DNA of 64,000 nt from Salinicoccus cyprini (GTDB taxonomy: Bacteria > Bacillota > Bacilli > Staphylococcales > Salinicoccaceae): the NCBI RefSeq assembly GCF_007713705.1, contig NZ_VMSJ01000001.1:1153396-1217395 (forward strand). Reading direction: 5' to 3'. Both the position numbers and the translations under genes were made by a program. Each line of letters opens with the position of its first letter. Positions within the stretch are counted from its first letter, which is position 1. Below the pieces are notes generated by a model. That model saw nothing but the letters and a program-made list of their open reading frames with translations. It was not told where the DNA came from and ran no database searches. Shown here piece by piece: positions 25,284 through 35,697 of this stretch.

Positions 25284-25640
25284 ATGAAATTCAAAAATAT
25301 TGCAGTCGGCTTTCTTGTAGGTGCAACCGGCGGAGCTCTGATTGCAGTACTTAACGCACCAAAGTCCGGAAGTGAGCTTCAGTCTTCATTGAAATCAAAT
25401 TCCGGGAACCTCAAGACACAGCTCGACCAGCTTAAAATAGAAGCAAATGAAGTGAAGTCTTCCTTCCTGAAGACGAAACATGAGTCGCAGGAAGTGTTCA
25501 GCACACTGGGTGATGAAATCAAGGCGATGATCAGCAACTACCAGGCTGACATCAATCCGAATATAGAACATATCAAAGGCGATGTCAGCAATCTGCAGAA
25601 CCGGGCTGAGGAAGTTCAAAATACGTTCACAAAAAAATAG
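25284..25640 (+). CDS. YtxH domain protein
   Basis: A 118-residue protein with one N-terminal hydrophobic glycine-rich segment (IAVGFLVGATGGALIAVLNA, about residues 5-24) followed by the YtxH-type KSGSELQSSLKS motif and a long coiled-coil-like helical region. Such small membrane-anchored proteins are general stress proteins of unknown mechanism. The start is the ATG at 25284, although the nearest good site (AAAGGA) is rather far upstream. It lies between hit and prsA, as in staphylococci. Confidence 0.82.
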   Translation: MKFKNIAVGFLVGATGGALIAVLNAPKSGSELQSSLKSNSGNLKTQLDQLKIEANEVKSSFLKTKHESQEVFSTLGDEIKAMISNYQADINPNIEHIKGDVSNLQNRAEEVQNTFTKK

Positions 25641-25653
25641 CAATCATGGAACG

Positions 25654-25687
25654 GCGGCTGTACAATCATTTGTACGCCGCTGCTTTA
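25654..25687 (+). terminator. Terminator after the YtxH-like gene
   Basis: GCGGC-GTACAA pairs with TTGTAC-GCCGC around a short loop (25654-25680, one bulged T), followed by a T-rich tract. Confidence 0.7.
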
Positions 25688-25733
25688 TTATGCTATATTA
25701 ATTTCCATAGCCATATTTAAAGGAGATTTGCAG

Positions 25734-26867
25734 ATGAAGAAGAAATTAGCGCCGATCGTCGTAGGCCTCGGTCTTGTAGGACTGGCCGGCTGCGGAAATG
25801 ACAGCAGCAGCGACAGTGCAGCCGAGAACGAAACCGAATTCGGAAACGTACTCGCTACCAGCGATGCTGGCGATGTCACTACCGACGATATACTTAATGA
25901 ACTTGGAACAGACAATATTGCGAACCGTACATTCCAATTGACGTTGGATACCATACTGCAGGACAAGTATTCTGATGCAGTCGACCGCGAGGAGATCGAA
26001 GCCCAGATCAATGAGGAGATCGAAGCAATGGGTGGAGAGGATCAGTTTGCCGCAGTGCTTCAGCAACAGCAGCCCGGCATGACTGTCGAAACGTACAAGG
26101 AGCAGCGCATCAACAATGCATACCATGATGCGTTCTTTGCTGAGAAGTTCGAAGTGACGGACGAGGAAGCAATGGAATCCGTACGTGAAGCATCCCACAT
26201 CCTGATCCAGACTTCCGATGAAGAAGGCGGACTCAGTGATGCAGAAGCAAAAGAAAAAGCGGAATCCCTGCTTCAGGAAATAGAGGATGGCAGAGATTTC
26301 GGAGAGGTTGCAGCTGAAGAATCCGACGATACAGGCAGTGCCCAGAATAATGGTGAACTCGGCTATGTACAGCGTGGCCAGATGGTTGAACCATTCGAAG
26401 AGGCTCTTTTCAACCTGGAAAAAGGCGAAGTGTCCGATGTCGTAGAATCTGAATTTGGATATCATATCATCAAAAGACATCAGGAAGAAAATATAGATGA
26501 AGAACTCGATGCGATCAAACGTCAGATCGTTTCCACAAGAATCCAGGAGAATCAGGAACAGGTGCTCGGATTCTATAATGATCTGCTTGAAGAATACAAT
26601 GCAGAGTTTGAAAACGAAGAAATCCGTACGTATATTGAAGAAACATACTTGAACACCGATAGTGAAGCCTCCACAGAAGAAGGTTCTACTGAGGGATCAA
26701 CTGAGGAAGCGTCTTCTGAAGAGGAATCGACAGAAGAAGCGTCTACCGAGGAAGAGACAACAGAGGAAGCCTCAGCCGAGGAATCTACTGAGGAATCCAC
26801 AGAAGAAGAGACGACTGAGGAAGCTTCTGCTGAAGAATCCACAGAAGAAACTTCATCTGAAGAGTAG
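25734..26867 (+). CDS. prsA: Foldase lipoprotein PrsA with long acidic tail
   Basis: A 377-residue peptidyl-prolyl isomerase that folds exported proteins at the outer membrane face. The lipobox LAGC is at residues 17-20. A chaperone-like N region follows, then a parvulin rotamase domain (about 145-240; ASHILIQT, GELGYVQRGQMVEPFEEALF and FGYHIIKRH are visible). Unusually, the last 70 or so residues are a low-complexity tail of repeated STEE/EEAS/EETTEE units. Bacillus and S. aureus PrsA are shorter (about 290-320 residues). The ATG at 25734 follows AAGGAG. It faces yhaM across a palindromic terminator. Confidence 0.93.
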   Translation: MKKKLAPIVVGLGLVGLAGCGNDSSSDSAAENETEFGNVLATSDAGDVTTDDILNELGTDNIANRTFQLTLDTILQDKYSDAVDREEIEAQINEEIEAMGGEDQFAAVLQQQQPGMTVETYKEQRINNAYHDAFFAEKFEVTDEEAMESVREASHILIQTSDEEGGLSDAEAKEKAESLLQEIEDGRDFGEVAAEESDDTGSAQNNGELGYVQRGQMVEPFEEALFNLEKGEVSDVVESEFGYHIIKRHQEENIDEELDAIKRQIVSTRIQENQEQVLGFYNDLLEEYNAEFENEEIRTYIEETYLNTDSEASTEEGSTEGSTEEASSEEESTEEASTEEETTEEASAEESTEESTEEETTEEASAEESTEETSSEE

Positions 26868-26868
26868 A

Positions 26869-26903
26869 AAAATGACCTGGGACATATGTCCCAGGTCATT
26901 TTT
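26869..26903. terminator. Bidirectional terminator prsA/yhaM
   Basis: A perfect palindrome of 34 bases (AAAATGACCTGGGACAT and its complement) with T residues after it on the plus strand and an equivalent tract on the minus strand. Confidence 0.9.
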
Positions 26904-26907
26904 AGTT

Positions 26908-27849
26908 CTAATCGAGTGTTTCCGGACGGTAGAAGAAACGGTTCTCAAGCGGGAATACCCGCTCTGTGAACTGGCCCTTGTCCGCCTTCTCCACATGTTT
27001 GTCCATCATCATCATGCGTGCATCGATATTATCGATGAAGTGCAGGATCTCCGCTTCCTTCAGCATCGGTGGCTTCGGGGATCCATATTCAAGCTTGCCG
27101 TGGTGGCTCAGAATCATGTGCTTGAGCAGCATGACTTCCTCACCGTCGATCTTCAGATCTTCGGCCACTCTGGAAATCTCCTCACTGGCAATGACAATAT
27201 GTCCGATAAGATTCCCTTCCACCGTATATGTCGTTCCCACCGGTCCCGACAGTTCCTTGACCTTGCCGATATCATGAAGAATAATACTGCTGTAGAGCAG
27301 GCTTCGGTTCAGGGATGGATAGATGTCACACAATGCTTCTGCTGTCCTCAGCATGTAGTGCACATGATAAGCAAGACCGGAGACGAAATCATGATGGTTC
27401 GTCATGGCTGCCGGAAAGCTCAGAAATTCCTTCTTATACTTGTTCAGAATCTGTCTTACAATGCGTTGCAGGCTGCCATTTTCTATCTTTATTACATAAT
27501 CCATGACGCTTTCATATAAGGTATCTTCATCAATCGGCGCCTTTTCCACGAAATCCTTGGGATTCAGATCATCCGCTTCAGTCGCTGTTCTGAACGCAGC
27601 GATTTTCATCTGCTTCTTATTACGGTAGTCGATGACATCCCCTTTGACCTTGATGAGCGTCTCGGGTTTCAGAACTTCCATATCTTCACGTGAGACCGAC
27701 CATAATTTTGCTTCGATCTCACCTGTACGATCCTGCAGGAAAAGTGTCATATAGGGTTTTCCCTGGGATGTGACGCCCTGCTGGCTCCTTTTTATCAGGT
27801 AGAATGATTCCACCGAGTCTCCTGGTTTCAGTTTGGATATATTATTCAA
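26908..27849 (-). CDS. yhaM: 3'-5' exoribonuclease YhaM
   Basis: A 313-residue exonuclease with an N-terminal OB-fold (about residues 1-90; [19 protein letters not shown]) and a C-terminal HD hydrolase domain whose metal ligands lie in [15 protein letters not shown], then [13 protein letters not shown], then LSHHG. It trims RNA and single-stranded DNA. The frame opens at a GTG at 27858, but GAGGTG then precedes a TTG at 27849 by 6 bases, and this gives the exact staphylococcal length of 313. It is the last gene of yhaO-yhaN-yhaM. Confidence 0.93.
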   Translation of the reverse strand: MNNISKLKPGDSVESFYLIKRSQQGVTSQGKPYMTLFLQDRTGEIEAKLWSVSREDMEVLKPETLIKVKGDVIDYRNKKQMKIAAFRTATEADDLNPKDFVEKAPIDEDTLYESVMDYVIKIENGSLQRIVRQILNKYKKEFLSFPAAMTNHHDFVSGLAYHVHYMLRTAEALCDIYPSLNRSLLYSSIILHDIGKVKELSGPVGTTYTVEGNLIGHIVIASEEISRVAEDLKIDGEEVMLLKHMILSHHGKLEYGSPKPPMLKEAEILHFIDNIDARMMMMDKHVEKADKGQFTERVFPLENRFFYRPETLD

Positions 27850-27859
27850 GTGCAGCACC

Positions 27860-30787
27860 TCATTTTACTCTTTCTTTAAGTTTGACTGTCTGGGAGGAAG
27901 AAATTGCACTGTCCAGATTACATGTAAAGTACAGTACCTGGTCGTTCACTTCACTGCGCAGATAGTCCATGATGATCTTTTTGCGCTCCTTGTCAAAATG
28001 AACGAAGGCATCGTCGATGATGAGCGGCAGCTGGTAGTACCCTTTCAACGCCTTGATCAGGCTCAACCTCAGGCTGATGTAGAGCATCTCCTTGGTCGAC
28101 TGGGACAGTTCGAGTGGATGGAAGAGCTGTCCATTGACATGCCTAACCTTGATGCCATCCTCATCATAGATGACGTTGATGTAGCGTCCGCGCGTCACTT
28201 TCTCGAAGATGCTCCGCGCTTCCTCGATGACGACAGGCAGCCTTTCATCCTTGATTGCCTTGATATGTGTTTCTATCAGGATGCGGATATAGTTCAGTGA
28301 CATGTATTCCTGTGAAAGATTCTGGATGAAGGCTTTCTTCATCTCGAACTGGTGGTTGACTTCACTCAGTTTGCCGTCGCTTTCCAGATTGCTGATTTCG
28401 GAATTCAGCTCCGCGAGGACCTTCTGTTCGTTCTGGACCTTCTGGTTGAACTCCTCGATCTGTTCTGAAATGGCATCTTCCTCTTCCTTCAGATCAGCAA
28501 GAAGGAATTTCGAGAGTTCATTTCTCGCATCATAATCGAAATGTTCTTCCTCGAGCTTTTCACTCAGTTCTCTGAATCGTTCAATATTGCTGTGGTACTC
28601 CTTGTACTTCCTTGCAAAATAGTAATACTCTTCTTCGTCTTCTGCATCGACATAATCGAAGAGCTGGATGATCTCCTCGCTGCCTGCATTGTTCCTATCG
28701 GATAGCACTTTGATTTCATTCTCAAGCAGGCCGATCTGGTCTTTCAGTCTATTATAGTGGTTTTCATCCTTATACATTTTTGAAACCATGTTTTTGACAT
28801 CGTAGAAAACAGTACTGTCATCGTAATGGATATCGAACTTTACAAGCTCATCCTTGACTGACCTTTTGAATTCCTTCAGTTCGCGGTTGATATTATCCAT
28901 CTCCACATTATGCCTGCTGATCTGGTTCCTCTTCTGCTTGATCTCCCTGATGGTATGGATTGCATCGACAATGTACTTGTTCTCGATATCCGGATTCACT
29001 TTCAGATCCTGCTTGATTGCGGCAAGATCCGTATTCAGTGAATCATGAGTGGTTTCCTTCAGTGCCAGTGTTTCCTTCATCTCTTCCAGTCTGACGTTCG
29101 CGGAGATTCTTTTTGTCTTCTGAGTCTTCAGATCCATCTTCAGGTCTCTTGCATCATTGAGATCGAAATCGACATTATTGTTTCTCTTTATTGTTTCTAT
29201 GATCTCTTTGAGCTCCTTGACTTCATCTTCATAGTCGTTTCTCAGCGAATCATCTTCCTTCTGGTTCGTCAGCATCAGAAGCAGCAATGTAATGACACCG
29301 ATGGCCAGGAAGATGCCACCCATCAGCCAGTTCGAATTGAAGAGGTAGAATATGCCGGTAATGAGTGCGATGACACTGATGCCGATGATGAGTCCGGACT
29401 GTCCACGCTTGATGCGGTTGCGCTCCCTCTTCTCCCGCTCATAGTCCTTCTCGATCAGGCTGAACATCTTCTCCTTCTCTTTCAGCTCGAACTCCCTGTC
29501 GATCACTTCCTTCTTGATGCGGATGCGGTCATCGCTGATCTGCTCTTCTTCAAGGCGTTCTATGTCATGGTTCAACTGTTTGATATCCGACTTCAGATGA
29601 TCAATTTCACGCACAAGGAACTGCTCTTCAAGAGCGACTTCATCAATTTTTGACAGTACTGTCTGGACGGACTCCTTGACGATGTTCGAATCGTCCACTT
29701 CATGATGCTCATGATTCCAGCCGATATCACGCCTGAGCTGGACAATCTCCTCCTCGAGCGTTTCGATTGCCAGGTTGAGCCGCGCGTATTCAAGATGCTT
29801 CTGCTTGATGTCCGGCTCCTTCTTCTGGATGCTTTCCAAATAGGATAATCGGGACTTATCCGGCAATGTAATGCCAGCAAGCTCAGCCTTGAGCACTTTG
29901 AGCTTCTCTGATCGGAGCGCGATATCCTGTTTCGTCTGCTGGACCTGATGCTTCAATGCTTCATAGCGCTCCAGCCCCTGCTCGGGAAAGATGACAGGGT
30001 CTATATTCAGCTTGTCTTCAAGTGATTTCCACTCTTTGATGTCCTTATGATACATGACTTCCTTCATCTTCTGCTTGCGTACCGTATCGAGCTGATACAA
30101 TGCATTCTTTTTGGCATTGAGACTTTCCTCGGTCTTGATTTTTTCATTGACCAGATGCTTATACTGCTCCTCGGTCTGTTCCAATGCCTTGATTCTGCCG
30201 GTGATGTCGGACATCTCTTCCATTTCCCTGTTCAGTTCGGGATTGATGCCATTCTTCTTGTATATTGATTTCATTTCCGTATCGATGGCACTGAGCATCT
30301 CATCATATTCATGAGAGCCGAGGGCACCGGCACGGAGCAGGTATTCCTGCAGCTTATCTTCGGTCATGTTCTTATGGATGTCCTGAAGACCGAGCACATC
30401 GAATGAAAATATCGACCGGTACGTCTTCTTGTCGATGAAGTTCAGCTTCTTGATCAGCCAGTCTTCACCTCTCACTGTACCATCATCGAAGTAGACTTTC
30501 ACATCCCCCTGGATCTTGCCTTTGATACGCTCGATCTCGATGGGACCATCCTCATCCGGAAAATCGACGGTAATTTTGCCGCCATAGAGGTTGTGCATAC
30601 GCGGTTCTCTTCTCGGCTCCTGCTCCTTCCGTGTCGGAAACCCGAACAGGATCGAATGGATGAATGACTGCATTGTCGATTTACCGGCTTCATTTTCTCC
30701 AAAAAATTGGATGAAATGCTGATTGGTGTTTATCTCCGTCTCCGTAATCTTTCCATAGCCATATATATTAAGCGCAATAATTTTCAT
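27860..30787 (-). CDS. yhaN: SbcC/SMC-like ATPase YhaN
   Basis: A 975-residue AAA protein of the Rad50/SbcC type. Walker [10 protein letters not shown] is at residues 30-38, followed by long coiled-coil arms. The C-terminal Walker B region [14 protein letters not shown] is at about 925-938. Two hydrophobic segments in the middle (about 470-515, [16 protein letters not shown] and [15 protein letters not shown]) suggest membrane attachment, as in Bacillus YhaN. It probably pairs with the YhaO phosphoesterase in DNA end processing. The gene overlaps none of its neighbours but lies 7 and 10 bases from them. Confidence 0.92.
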   Translation of the reverse strand: MKIIALNIYGYGKITETEINTNQHFIQFFGENEAGKSTMQSFIHSILFGFPTRKEQEPRREPRMHNLYGGKITVDFPDEDGPIEIERIKGKIQGDVKVYFDDGTVRGEDWLIKKLNFIDKKTYRSIFSFDVLGLQDIHKNMTEDKLQEYLLRAGALGSHEYDEMLSAIDTEMKSIYKKNGINPELNREMEEMSDITGRIKALEQTEEQYKHLVNEKIKTEESLNAKKNALYQLDTVRKQKMKEVMYHKDIKEWKSLEDKLNIDPVIFPEQGLERYEALKHQVQQTKQDIALRSEKLKVLKAELAGITLPDKSRLSYLESIQKKEPDIKQKHLEYARLNLAIETLEEEIVQLRRDIGWNHEHHEVDDSNIVKESVQTVLSKIDEVALEEQFLVREIDHLKSDIKQLNHDIERLEEEQISDDRIRIKKEVIDREFELKEKEKMFSLIEKDYEREKRERNRIKRGQSGLIIGISVIALITGIFYLFNSNWLMGGIFLAIGVITLLLLMLTNQKEDDSLRNDYEDEVKELKEIIETIKRNNNVDFDLNDARDLKMDLKTQKTKRISANVRLEEMKETLALKETTHDSLNTDLAAIKQDLKVNPDIENKYIVDAIHTIREIKQKRNQISRHNVEMDNINRELKEFKRSVKDELVKFDIHYDDSTVFYDVKNMVSKMYKDENHYNRLKDQIGLLENEIKVLSDRNNAGSEEIIQLFDYVDAEDEEEYYYFARKYKEYHSNIERFRELSEKLEEEHFDYDARNELSKFLLADLKEEEDAISEQIEEFNQKVQNEQKVLAELNSEISNLESDGKLSEVNHQFEMKKAFIQNLSQEYMSLNYIRILIETHIKAIKDERLPVVIEEARSIFEKVTRGRYINVIYDEDGIKVRHVNGQLFHPLELSQSTKEMLYISLRLSLIKALKGYYQLPLIIDDAFVHFDKERKKIIMDYLRSEVNDQVLYFTCNLDSAISSSQTVKLKERVK

Positions 30788-30794
30788 ATATCCA

Positions 30795-31979
30795 CTACTT
30801 CCTCATCAGCATTTTAAGGCGTTCTTCGCCTTCTTTCAGCAGTTCTTCCTGTGCAATGTCCTGGACGGGGCCAAGATACCTGTTGAGTCGCGGGTCCATG
30901 TAGAGCGCATTCACCGCTTCCTTGAACAGTTCCCTGTTGGAAGAATAGCTTGCTTTTATATCATTGAGCAGGGCGATGTTGTCCTGGTTCATATATTTAA
31001 GATGCAGTGCATCGATCCAGATGAACTGCCTGATATCTCTTTCATCCTCCTTCAGGAGTTCGATGACTTCAGTGAAGTCGGCGTCTGCAATCGTATCCTC
31101 GCCATCATAGATCAGATCGAGCTGGATGATGTGCCGCCCCTTCTCCCTCAGGCGATGCTTGAACTCGACAATGGCCTGGTATATATCCTGCTTGTTCAAG
31201 GAATCGATTTCCAGCTGGTATTCTGCAAAGATGATCTCCTGTACAGCAACAAAGCGCGTGTTCAGATAGACGTCATCCCCTTCAACGAGCAGAAAACCCT
31301 TTTCCCCATGCTCATTTTTATGGCGGCCCTGTATGTTGCCCGAGTAATGGATGGGCGGCAGATCGCTGAGCTGATCCCGCTGATGGATATGACCGAGCGC
31401 CCAGTAGTGGTACAGTTTGTCATTCAGCACTTCGAGATTGAATTCCGTATACCTCTCCTGGCTGTAGCGGCTTTTGGCATACGTTCCATGAAGTATGCCG
31501 ATATGTATACCTTGATTCATCGAGTTGATAGGATAGTCATCCAGCTTATTCTCATAGGAGTCATCGAGATAATAGCTGAAACCATGCAGGGACACTTTCT
31601 CCCCTTTGGCACTGACCATTTCATATGTCTCCACATTTTCCTTGAAGACTGTTACATTGTCCGGCCAGGACGTCTTGAAGCCGTCCGTCAGCGGATCGTG
31701 GTTGCCGTGGATGACATACGCAAAAATACCCGCTTCCTTCAATCTTTCAAACTGGCGCTTCATGAATATTTCGGATTTCAGAGTCCGGTTCGCCTGATCG
31801 AATACATCCCCTGCGATGATGATGAAATCGACCTTCTCTTCAATCGCAGTATCCATCATTCTTGCAACACTGTTATATGTACTCTCCATCAGTACTTCAA
31901 ATAGGCCGGAAGGCATTTTGGAACGTGACTTGAAAGGACTATCTAGATGCAGATCTGCGCTGTGTATGAATTTGACCAT
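30795..31979 (-). CDS. yhaO: Metallophosphoesterase YhaO (SbcD/Mre11-like)
   Basis: A 394-residue calcineurin-like phosphoesterase. Metal-binding motifs are in order: HSADLHLDSPFK, IIAGDVFDQANRT, VIHGNHDPL, then ILHGTYAK and WALGHIHQRDQL. This is the Mre11/SbcD layout, the nuclease partner of the YhaN ATPase. The start follows AGGTGGA. It is the first gene of yhaO-yhaN-yhaM and lies downstream of yheA behind a terminator. Confidence 0.93.
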   Translation of the reverse strand: MVKFIHSADLHLDSPFKSRSKMPSGLFEVLMESTYNSVARMMDTAIEEKVDFIIIAGDVFDQANRTLKSEIFMKRQFERLKEAGIFAYVIHGNHDPLTDGFKTSWPDNVTVFKENVETYEMVSAKGEKVSLHGFSYYLDDSYENKLDDYPINSMNQGIHIGILHGTYAKSRYSQERYTEFNLEVLNDKLYHYWALGHIHQRDQLSDLPPIHYSGNIQGRHKNEHGEKGFLLVEGDDVYLNTRFVAVQEIIFAEYQLEIDSLNKQDIYQAIVEFKHRLREKGRHIIQLDLIYDGEDTIADADFTEVIELLKEDERDIRQFIWIDALHLKYMNQDNIALLNDIKASYSSNRELFKEAVNALYMDPRLNRYLGPVQDIAQEELLKEGEERLKMLMRK

Positions 31980-32027
31980 ATATATTCCACCTGACTTTTC
32001 ATAGGCATTATAAATTGATTATACCAA

Positions 32028-32063
32028 AAAAAATAAAAGAAAGAGGCCTATGGCAGACCTCTT
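32028..32063 (-). terminator. Terminator of yheB-yheA
   Basis: On the minus strand AAGAGG / CCTCTT closes a hairpin (32041-32063) followed by a long T-rich run (TTCTTTTATTTTTTTT). Confidence 0.8.
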
Positions 32064-32069
32064 CATCAA

Positions 32070-32426
32070 TTAATTCTGGTTATTCAGACCATAGAGTTCC
32101 TCTATAGGTTTCATGATTACACGATTCAGATCCTGGATGAGTTCACTCATTTTCTGTTCCGCTTCCATCAATGCTTTGATATTTTCGTCTTTTTCAATAT
32201 CTTCTGCTGATTTCTGAGCCTGCTGTACATCCTCTTCAAGGATTTCCTCACCCTGCATCTGCTTCTGCTGCAGATCCATCTGAATCTGTCTGAACTCATC
32301 GAAGAGCTGTTTGGATTCCGGGTTGGAGTTCACCTTGCCGTACAGGTCCTTCATATTCTGAAACTCATCTGATTTGCGCAGTGCATCTTCCAATGCATTG
32401 GCCTGATCGTATACATTAACTGCCAT
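32070..32426 (-). CDS. yheA: YlbF/YmcA-family protein YheA
   Basis: A 118-residue all-helical protein of the YlbF/YmcA (DUF964) family. The block [20 protein letters not shown] (about residues 29-48) is characteristic. Relatives YlbF and YmcA form the Y-complex that guides RNase Y processing; the role of YheA itself is unknown. It follows yheB by 54 bases, the same pair as in Bacillus. Confidence 0.88.
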   Translation of the reverse strand: MAVNVYDQANALEDALRKSDEFQNMKDLYGKVNSNPESKQLFDEFRQIQMDLQQKQMQGEEILEEDVQQAQKSAEDIEKDENIKALMEAEQKMSELIQDLNRVIMKPIEELYGLNNQN

Positions 32427-32480
32427 TGATTAAAAACTCCCTTTAATAAAGATATCTATACTGTAACACAAAATAGCAGC

Positions 32481-33614
32481 TTATAAAAACACAACGATAA
32501 GACCCTGGATGATTCCGATAAGCCCGCCAAGAAAGAAGCCGAGCATTGTAATCATCCGGAATTCCTTGCTTGAAATCTCCATTACAAGATCTTCTATATG
32601 GCTGAGTTCGAAACTGTCAATCTGCTTTTTGATGACTTCTGCAAGCTGGAGTTTTTCGACAATCCTGCCGGTATTCTTCTGCATGTATTCGATGATGTTA
32701 TCACGCAGCTGGTATTTGCCGCGTGCTTTGAAGGATTCGAACATATCACGGTTGAACTCTGAAATCGGATAGTCCAGTATGCCTTCCATATCAATCTGTT
32801 TTCTGAGTACATCATAGACACTATGGACAAGTTTTTCCCGGTCGCTGTCTGAAATCAGTTCATCCACCCGGCTGTTTTTGATCTTCTCATATTCATCATT
32901 GATGATGCGCACCTGTATTTCGCTCATCTTCGGGTGATGGATCAGCTTGTTCAGTTCGTTCCTTATATTGGCGACAATCGTTTCCTTTGACATGAGATAT
33001 TTCAGTGAGCGGGCCAGTCTGCCTCGATTTTCAATGAACTCGTCAGTCATGGTATAGAAGTCGCGATACCCTTTCTCCGAATTGATATACGCTTCCACCT
33101 TCGAAGTGATCTGGGGCTGCAGATCACGGACCTTGCCATCGAGCGTCGTCATGGCATCCTCAGGCACCAGAGTGCCTATTTTCCGGCCATAGAGGTTTAC
33201 GCCTTCTTCATCGACCTTCTCCCTGAGCTTGTCGTTGAAGCCCTTGACTACCTTGTCCGCCAGCCCATCGTTGAGGCGGTTCATGAAGTACCTCAGTGTC
33301 AGTTTCTCGGATTCGATCGTTTCTATCTGCCGATCGAGGAACAGCATGATGAAATTCTGTGTTTCACGACTTCCGAGCTTCTCTACGAAGGCATCCGGTG
33401 TCAGCAGATGCTTCGTAATGATTTCCCCCATTTTGACAGATGCCTCCTCCCGCCTGCGCGGGATGACCCCCGGTGTCAGGGGAAGACGTCTGCCAAAGAG
33501 GTATTTTGCTTCATAGGGTCTGAACAGCATGCGGATTGCAAGCATATTGGTCAAGCCGCCGATCAGTGCACCCAGTATGGTCATTAGTATGATCTGAAAG
33601 CCATCATTCAACAA
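32481..33614 (-). CDS. yheB: DUF445 membrane-anchored protein YheB
   Basis: A 377-residue DUF445 protein with hydrophobic ends. The N-terminal segment (IILMTILGALIGGLTNMLAI) leads into the family motif RPYEAKYLFGRRLPLTPGVI, and a second membrane segment is at the C terminus (MLGFFLGGLIGIIQGLIVVF). The long middle is helical and cytosolic. Two adjacent TTG codons (33614, 33611) follow GGAGG at 5 and 8 bases, so the start is TTG. Function is unknown. Confidence 0.88.
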   Translation of the reverse strand: MLNDGFQIILMTILGALIGGLTNMLAIRMLFRPYEAKYLFGRRLPLTPGVIPRRREEASVKMGEIITKHLLTPDAFVEKLGSRETQNFIMLFLDRQIETIESEKLTLRYFMNRLNDGLADKVVKGFNDKLREKVDEEGVNLYGRKIGTLVPEDAMTTLDGKVRDLQPQITSKVEAYINSEKGYRDFYTMTDEFIENRGRLARSLKYLMSKETIVANIRNELNKLIHHPKMSEIQVRIINDEYEKIKNSRVDELISDSDREKLVHSVYDVLRKQIDMEGILDYPISEFNRDMFESFKARGKYQLRDNIIEYMQKNTGRIVEKLQLAEVIKKQIDSFELSHIEDLVMEISSKEFRMITMLGFFLGGLIGIIQGLIVVFL

Positions 33615-33654
33615 AAAGCCCTCCTTTTCCTGCCATTATCGTACACGAAACCAA

Positions 33655-33679
33655 AAGAAAAAGCACCTTCCGGTGCTTT
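33655..33679 (-). terminator. Terminator of the XRE regulator gene
   Basis: AAGCACC-GGAA-GGTGCTT (33661-33678) followed on the minus strand by a T run. Confidence 0.85.
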
Positions 33680-33686
33680 CCAGTAA

Positions 33687-34142
33687 TCAGACCGGCTGCA
33701 GGTCCGTCTGTCTCATGAAATATGTTCTGATTTCTCTTTCAATATATGAAGCATGTACCGGCTGGTTCATGGAGTTGAGAACTCTATATATCCTATTGCT
33801 TTTATTATATTGCAGACGGAAACCGTTCTTTCTGTCCAGATCTTCCCAATATACCGCTTCACCTTCATAGTTCGGGTAGACACAGTGACCTCTTGAAATC
33901 ACCTGTGCCAGTTCCAGAGGATCTCCTCCAAACGAATTGGTCAGGACTTCACTATCCCTGAAGAGTGCGCAAAGCGAGATGCATGTTGTCCAGTTGGGAA
34001 GGATACGTTCTTTTTCGATCTGTACGAGCGTCTTTTTGGAGAGCCCGATTGTCTGACTCATGGAATCCTGCGTATAGCCGGCTTCCGTTCTGACAATCTT
34101 GAACTTGGACTGGAGCATCTCCGTAAAAGTCTGTTTATCCAT
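33687..34142 (-). CDS. XRE-family transcriptional regulator
   Basis: A 151-residue regulator with an N-terminal helix-turn-helix (about residues 10-62): FKIVRTEAGYTQDSMSQTIG then LSKKTLVQIEKERILPNW. The C-terminal half (about 70-151) has no motif that I recognise but contains YEGEAVYWEDLDRKNGFRLQ. The ATG at 34142 follows AAAGGAAG; an ATG at 34163 lies upstream of that site. Monocistronic by its own terminators. Target genes are unknown. Confidence 0.82.
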   Translation of the reverse strand: MDKQTFTEMLQSKFKIVRTEAGYTQDSMSQTIGLSKKTLVQIEKERILPNWTTCISLCALFRDSEVLTNSFGGDPLELAQVISRGHCVYPNYEGEAVYWEDLDRKNGFRLQYNKSNRIYRVLNSMNQPVHASYIEREIRTYFMRQTDLQPV

Positions 34143-34237
34143 TCTTTTCTTCCTTTCACTCATATCGGATATTGTAAAATTTCCATTCGATAATAATACA
34201 CTTTTAATATAATAATATATTTCACGAAAAATTAAAA

Positions 34238-34277
34238 GAGCATATATTGAAATTCACTAAGTGTTCAATATATGCTC
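34238..34277 (-). terminator. Terminator of the symporter gene
   Basis: A 14-bp stem GAGCATATATTGAA and its complement (34238-34277) followed on the minus strand by a T-rich tract. Confidence 0.75.
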
Positions 34278-34302
34278 CTATCAGATTGTGTAATCCCGAG
34301 TT

Positions 34303-35592
34303 CTATGTCCGGCTATTTCCGGCTTCTTCGCGTCTTGTCTGCTGCTCGTTGATCACCAGTGCAATTGCTGCATCACCCGTGACATTGACCATCGTACGTG
34401 TCATATCAAGCAGCCTGTCGATACCGATGATGATACCGATTGCTGCCGGGTCGAGGCCGACTGCCGTCAGAACCATCGCCAGCATGACAAGGCCGACACC
34501 AGGGACCCCGGCAGTACCGATGCTTGCGATCGTTGCAATGATGACAACCGTGATCATCTGCATGATCGTCAGATCCACTCCTGAGAGCTGGGCGATGAAG
34601 ACCGTAGCGACACCCTGCATGATGGCTGTACCATCCATGTTGATCGTCGAGCCGAGCGGCTGTACAAAGCTTGATATGCTTTTACGGACCTTCAGATTCT
34701 CCTGCGCGGTCTCAAGTGAGATCGGCAGCACAGCACTTGAGGATGAAGTACTGAACGCCACACCCATTGCCGGCGCAAAGTTTCTGATGAACCAGATGAA
34801 ACTTTTTTTCGCAAGAAACTGGACTGCTGATCCGTAGACAATCGCAAAATGGATGAAGAGTGCCAGCAGTACGCATAGGAAGTACATGCCGAGCTGCTGG
34901 ATTGCACCGAATCCTGCCTGGACGAACGCTGTGGCAACCAGTCCGAATGCACCGATGGCAGCAAAGTATTTCATGATGGCCAGAACAATCCACATGACGA
35001 CCTCATTCGCCTGCTCGAACAGCGTCACGAGACCTGTCGTCTTATCCTTGATGGCGATCATTGCGATACCGATGAAAATGGCGAACGTGATGATCTGCAG
35101 CATGTTCTGTGTACTCATCGCTTCAAGGACATTGGTCGGCACCAGATTGATCAGTGTCTGGTCAAATCCCTGCTGGATGGCTTCACCTGTGGCACCGCCT
35201 TCAAGCTCAGTCTCCCGGTATTCCGATACTTCGTCGGAATCAAGCAGTGGGGACTGTCCTTCCCCCGGGTTCAGAATGTTGGCGACAGTCATGGCAATGG
35301 TGATGGCCAATGCTGTAGTCACCAGGTAGAAGGCCAGTGTCTTGATGCCGATGCCCCCAAGCATCTTCGGATCCCCGACGTTGACCACGCCGAGTACGAT
35401 TGAAATGAATACAACAGGCACAACCATCATGAATATCATGTTCAGGAACAGCTGACCCACCACATTGAATATGTACCGGTCGATCCACTGCACCCATGCC
35501 TGGTCGGCCATCAGGTTGAATACCGATCCGACAATGATGCCGAGAATCAGGGCGGTGATGATCTGTATTGTCAGTTTATTTCCTACTTTCAT
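34303..35592 (-). CDS. Dicarboxylate/amino acid:cation symporter (GltT/GltP/DctA family)
   Basis: A 429-residue secondary transporter of the DAACS family with eight membrane helices and two re-entrant loops. The Ser-rich loop AFSTSSSSAVLPISLE (about residues 285-300), the NMDGTAIMQGV motif and the ligand/cation region TIASIGTAGVPGVGLVML are visible. It takes up glutamate, aspartate or C4-dicarboxylates; the exact substrate cannot be told from sequence. An unusually acidic extracellular insert (about 115-145) precedes helix 4. The start follows GGAGG. Confidence 0.9.
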   Translation of the reverse strand: MKVGNKLTIQIITALILGIIVGSVFNLMADQAWVQWIDRYIFNVVGQLFLNMIFMMVVPVVFISIVLGVVNVGDPKMLGGIGIKTLAFYLVTTALAITIAMTVANILNPGEGQSPLLDSDEVSEYRETELEGGATGEAIQQGFDQTLINLVPTNVLEAMSTQNMLQIITFAIFIGIAMIAIKDKTTGLVTLFEQANEVVMWIVLAIMKYFAAIGAFGLVATAFVQAGFGAIQQLGMYFLCVLLALFIHFAIVYGSAVQFLAKKSFIWFIRNFAPAMGVAFSTSSSSAVLPISLETAQENLKVRKSISSFVQPLGSTINMDGTAIMQGVATVFIAQLSGVDLTIMQMITVVIIATIASIGTAGVPGVGLVMLAMVLTAVGLDPAAIGIIIGIDRLLDMTRTMVNVTGDAAIALVINEQQTRREEAGNSRT

Positions 35593-35625
35593 ATTACCCC
35601 TCCAAATCTTGAAACTCTTCTTTCA

Positions 35626-35654
35626 ATTATACTGTCTGGGACCACGGCTTGCAA
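35626..35654 (-). promoter_or_regulatory. Symporter promoter
   Basis: On the minus strand TTGCAA (35654-35649), 17 bases and TATAAT (35631-35626). Confidence 0.7.
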
Positions 35655-35697
35655 TCTGAAAGTGTAAACGGTTCCTTATCCTTTATGATGCGGGTAA

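Noticed and set aside
26662..27519. A 285-codon plus-strand frame rich in Lys/Arg across the prsA tail
   Set aside because: It is the out-of-frame reading of the acidic repeat region and then runs antisense into yhaM.
34164..34302. The 14-bp inverted repeat at 34238-34277 as a transposon end
   Set aside because: No transposase or target duplication nearby; it is placed and flanked like a terminator of the symporter gene.
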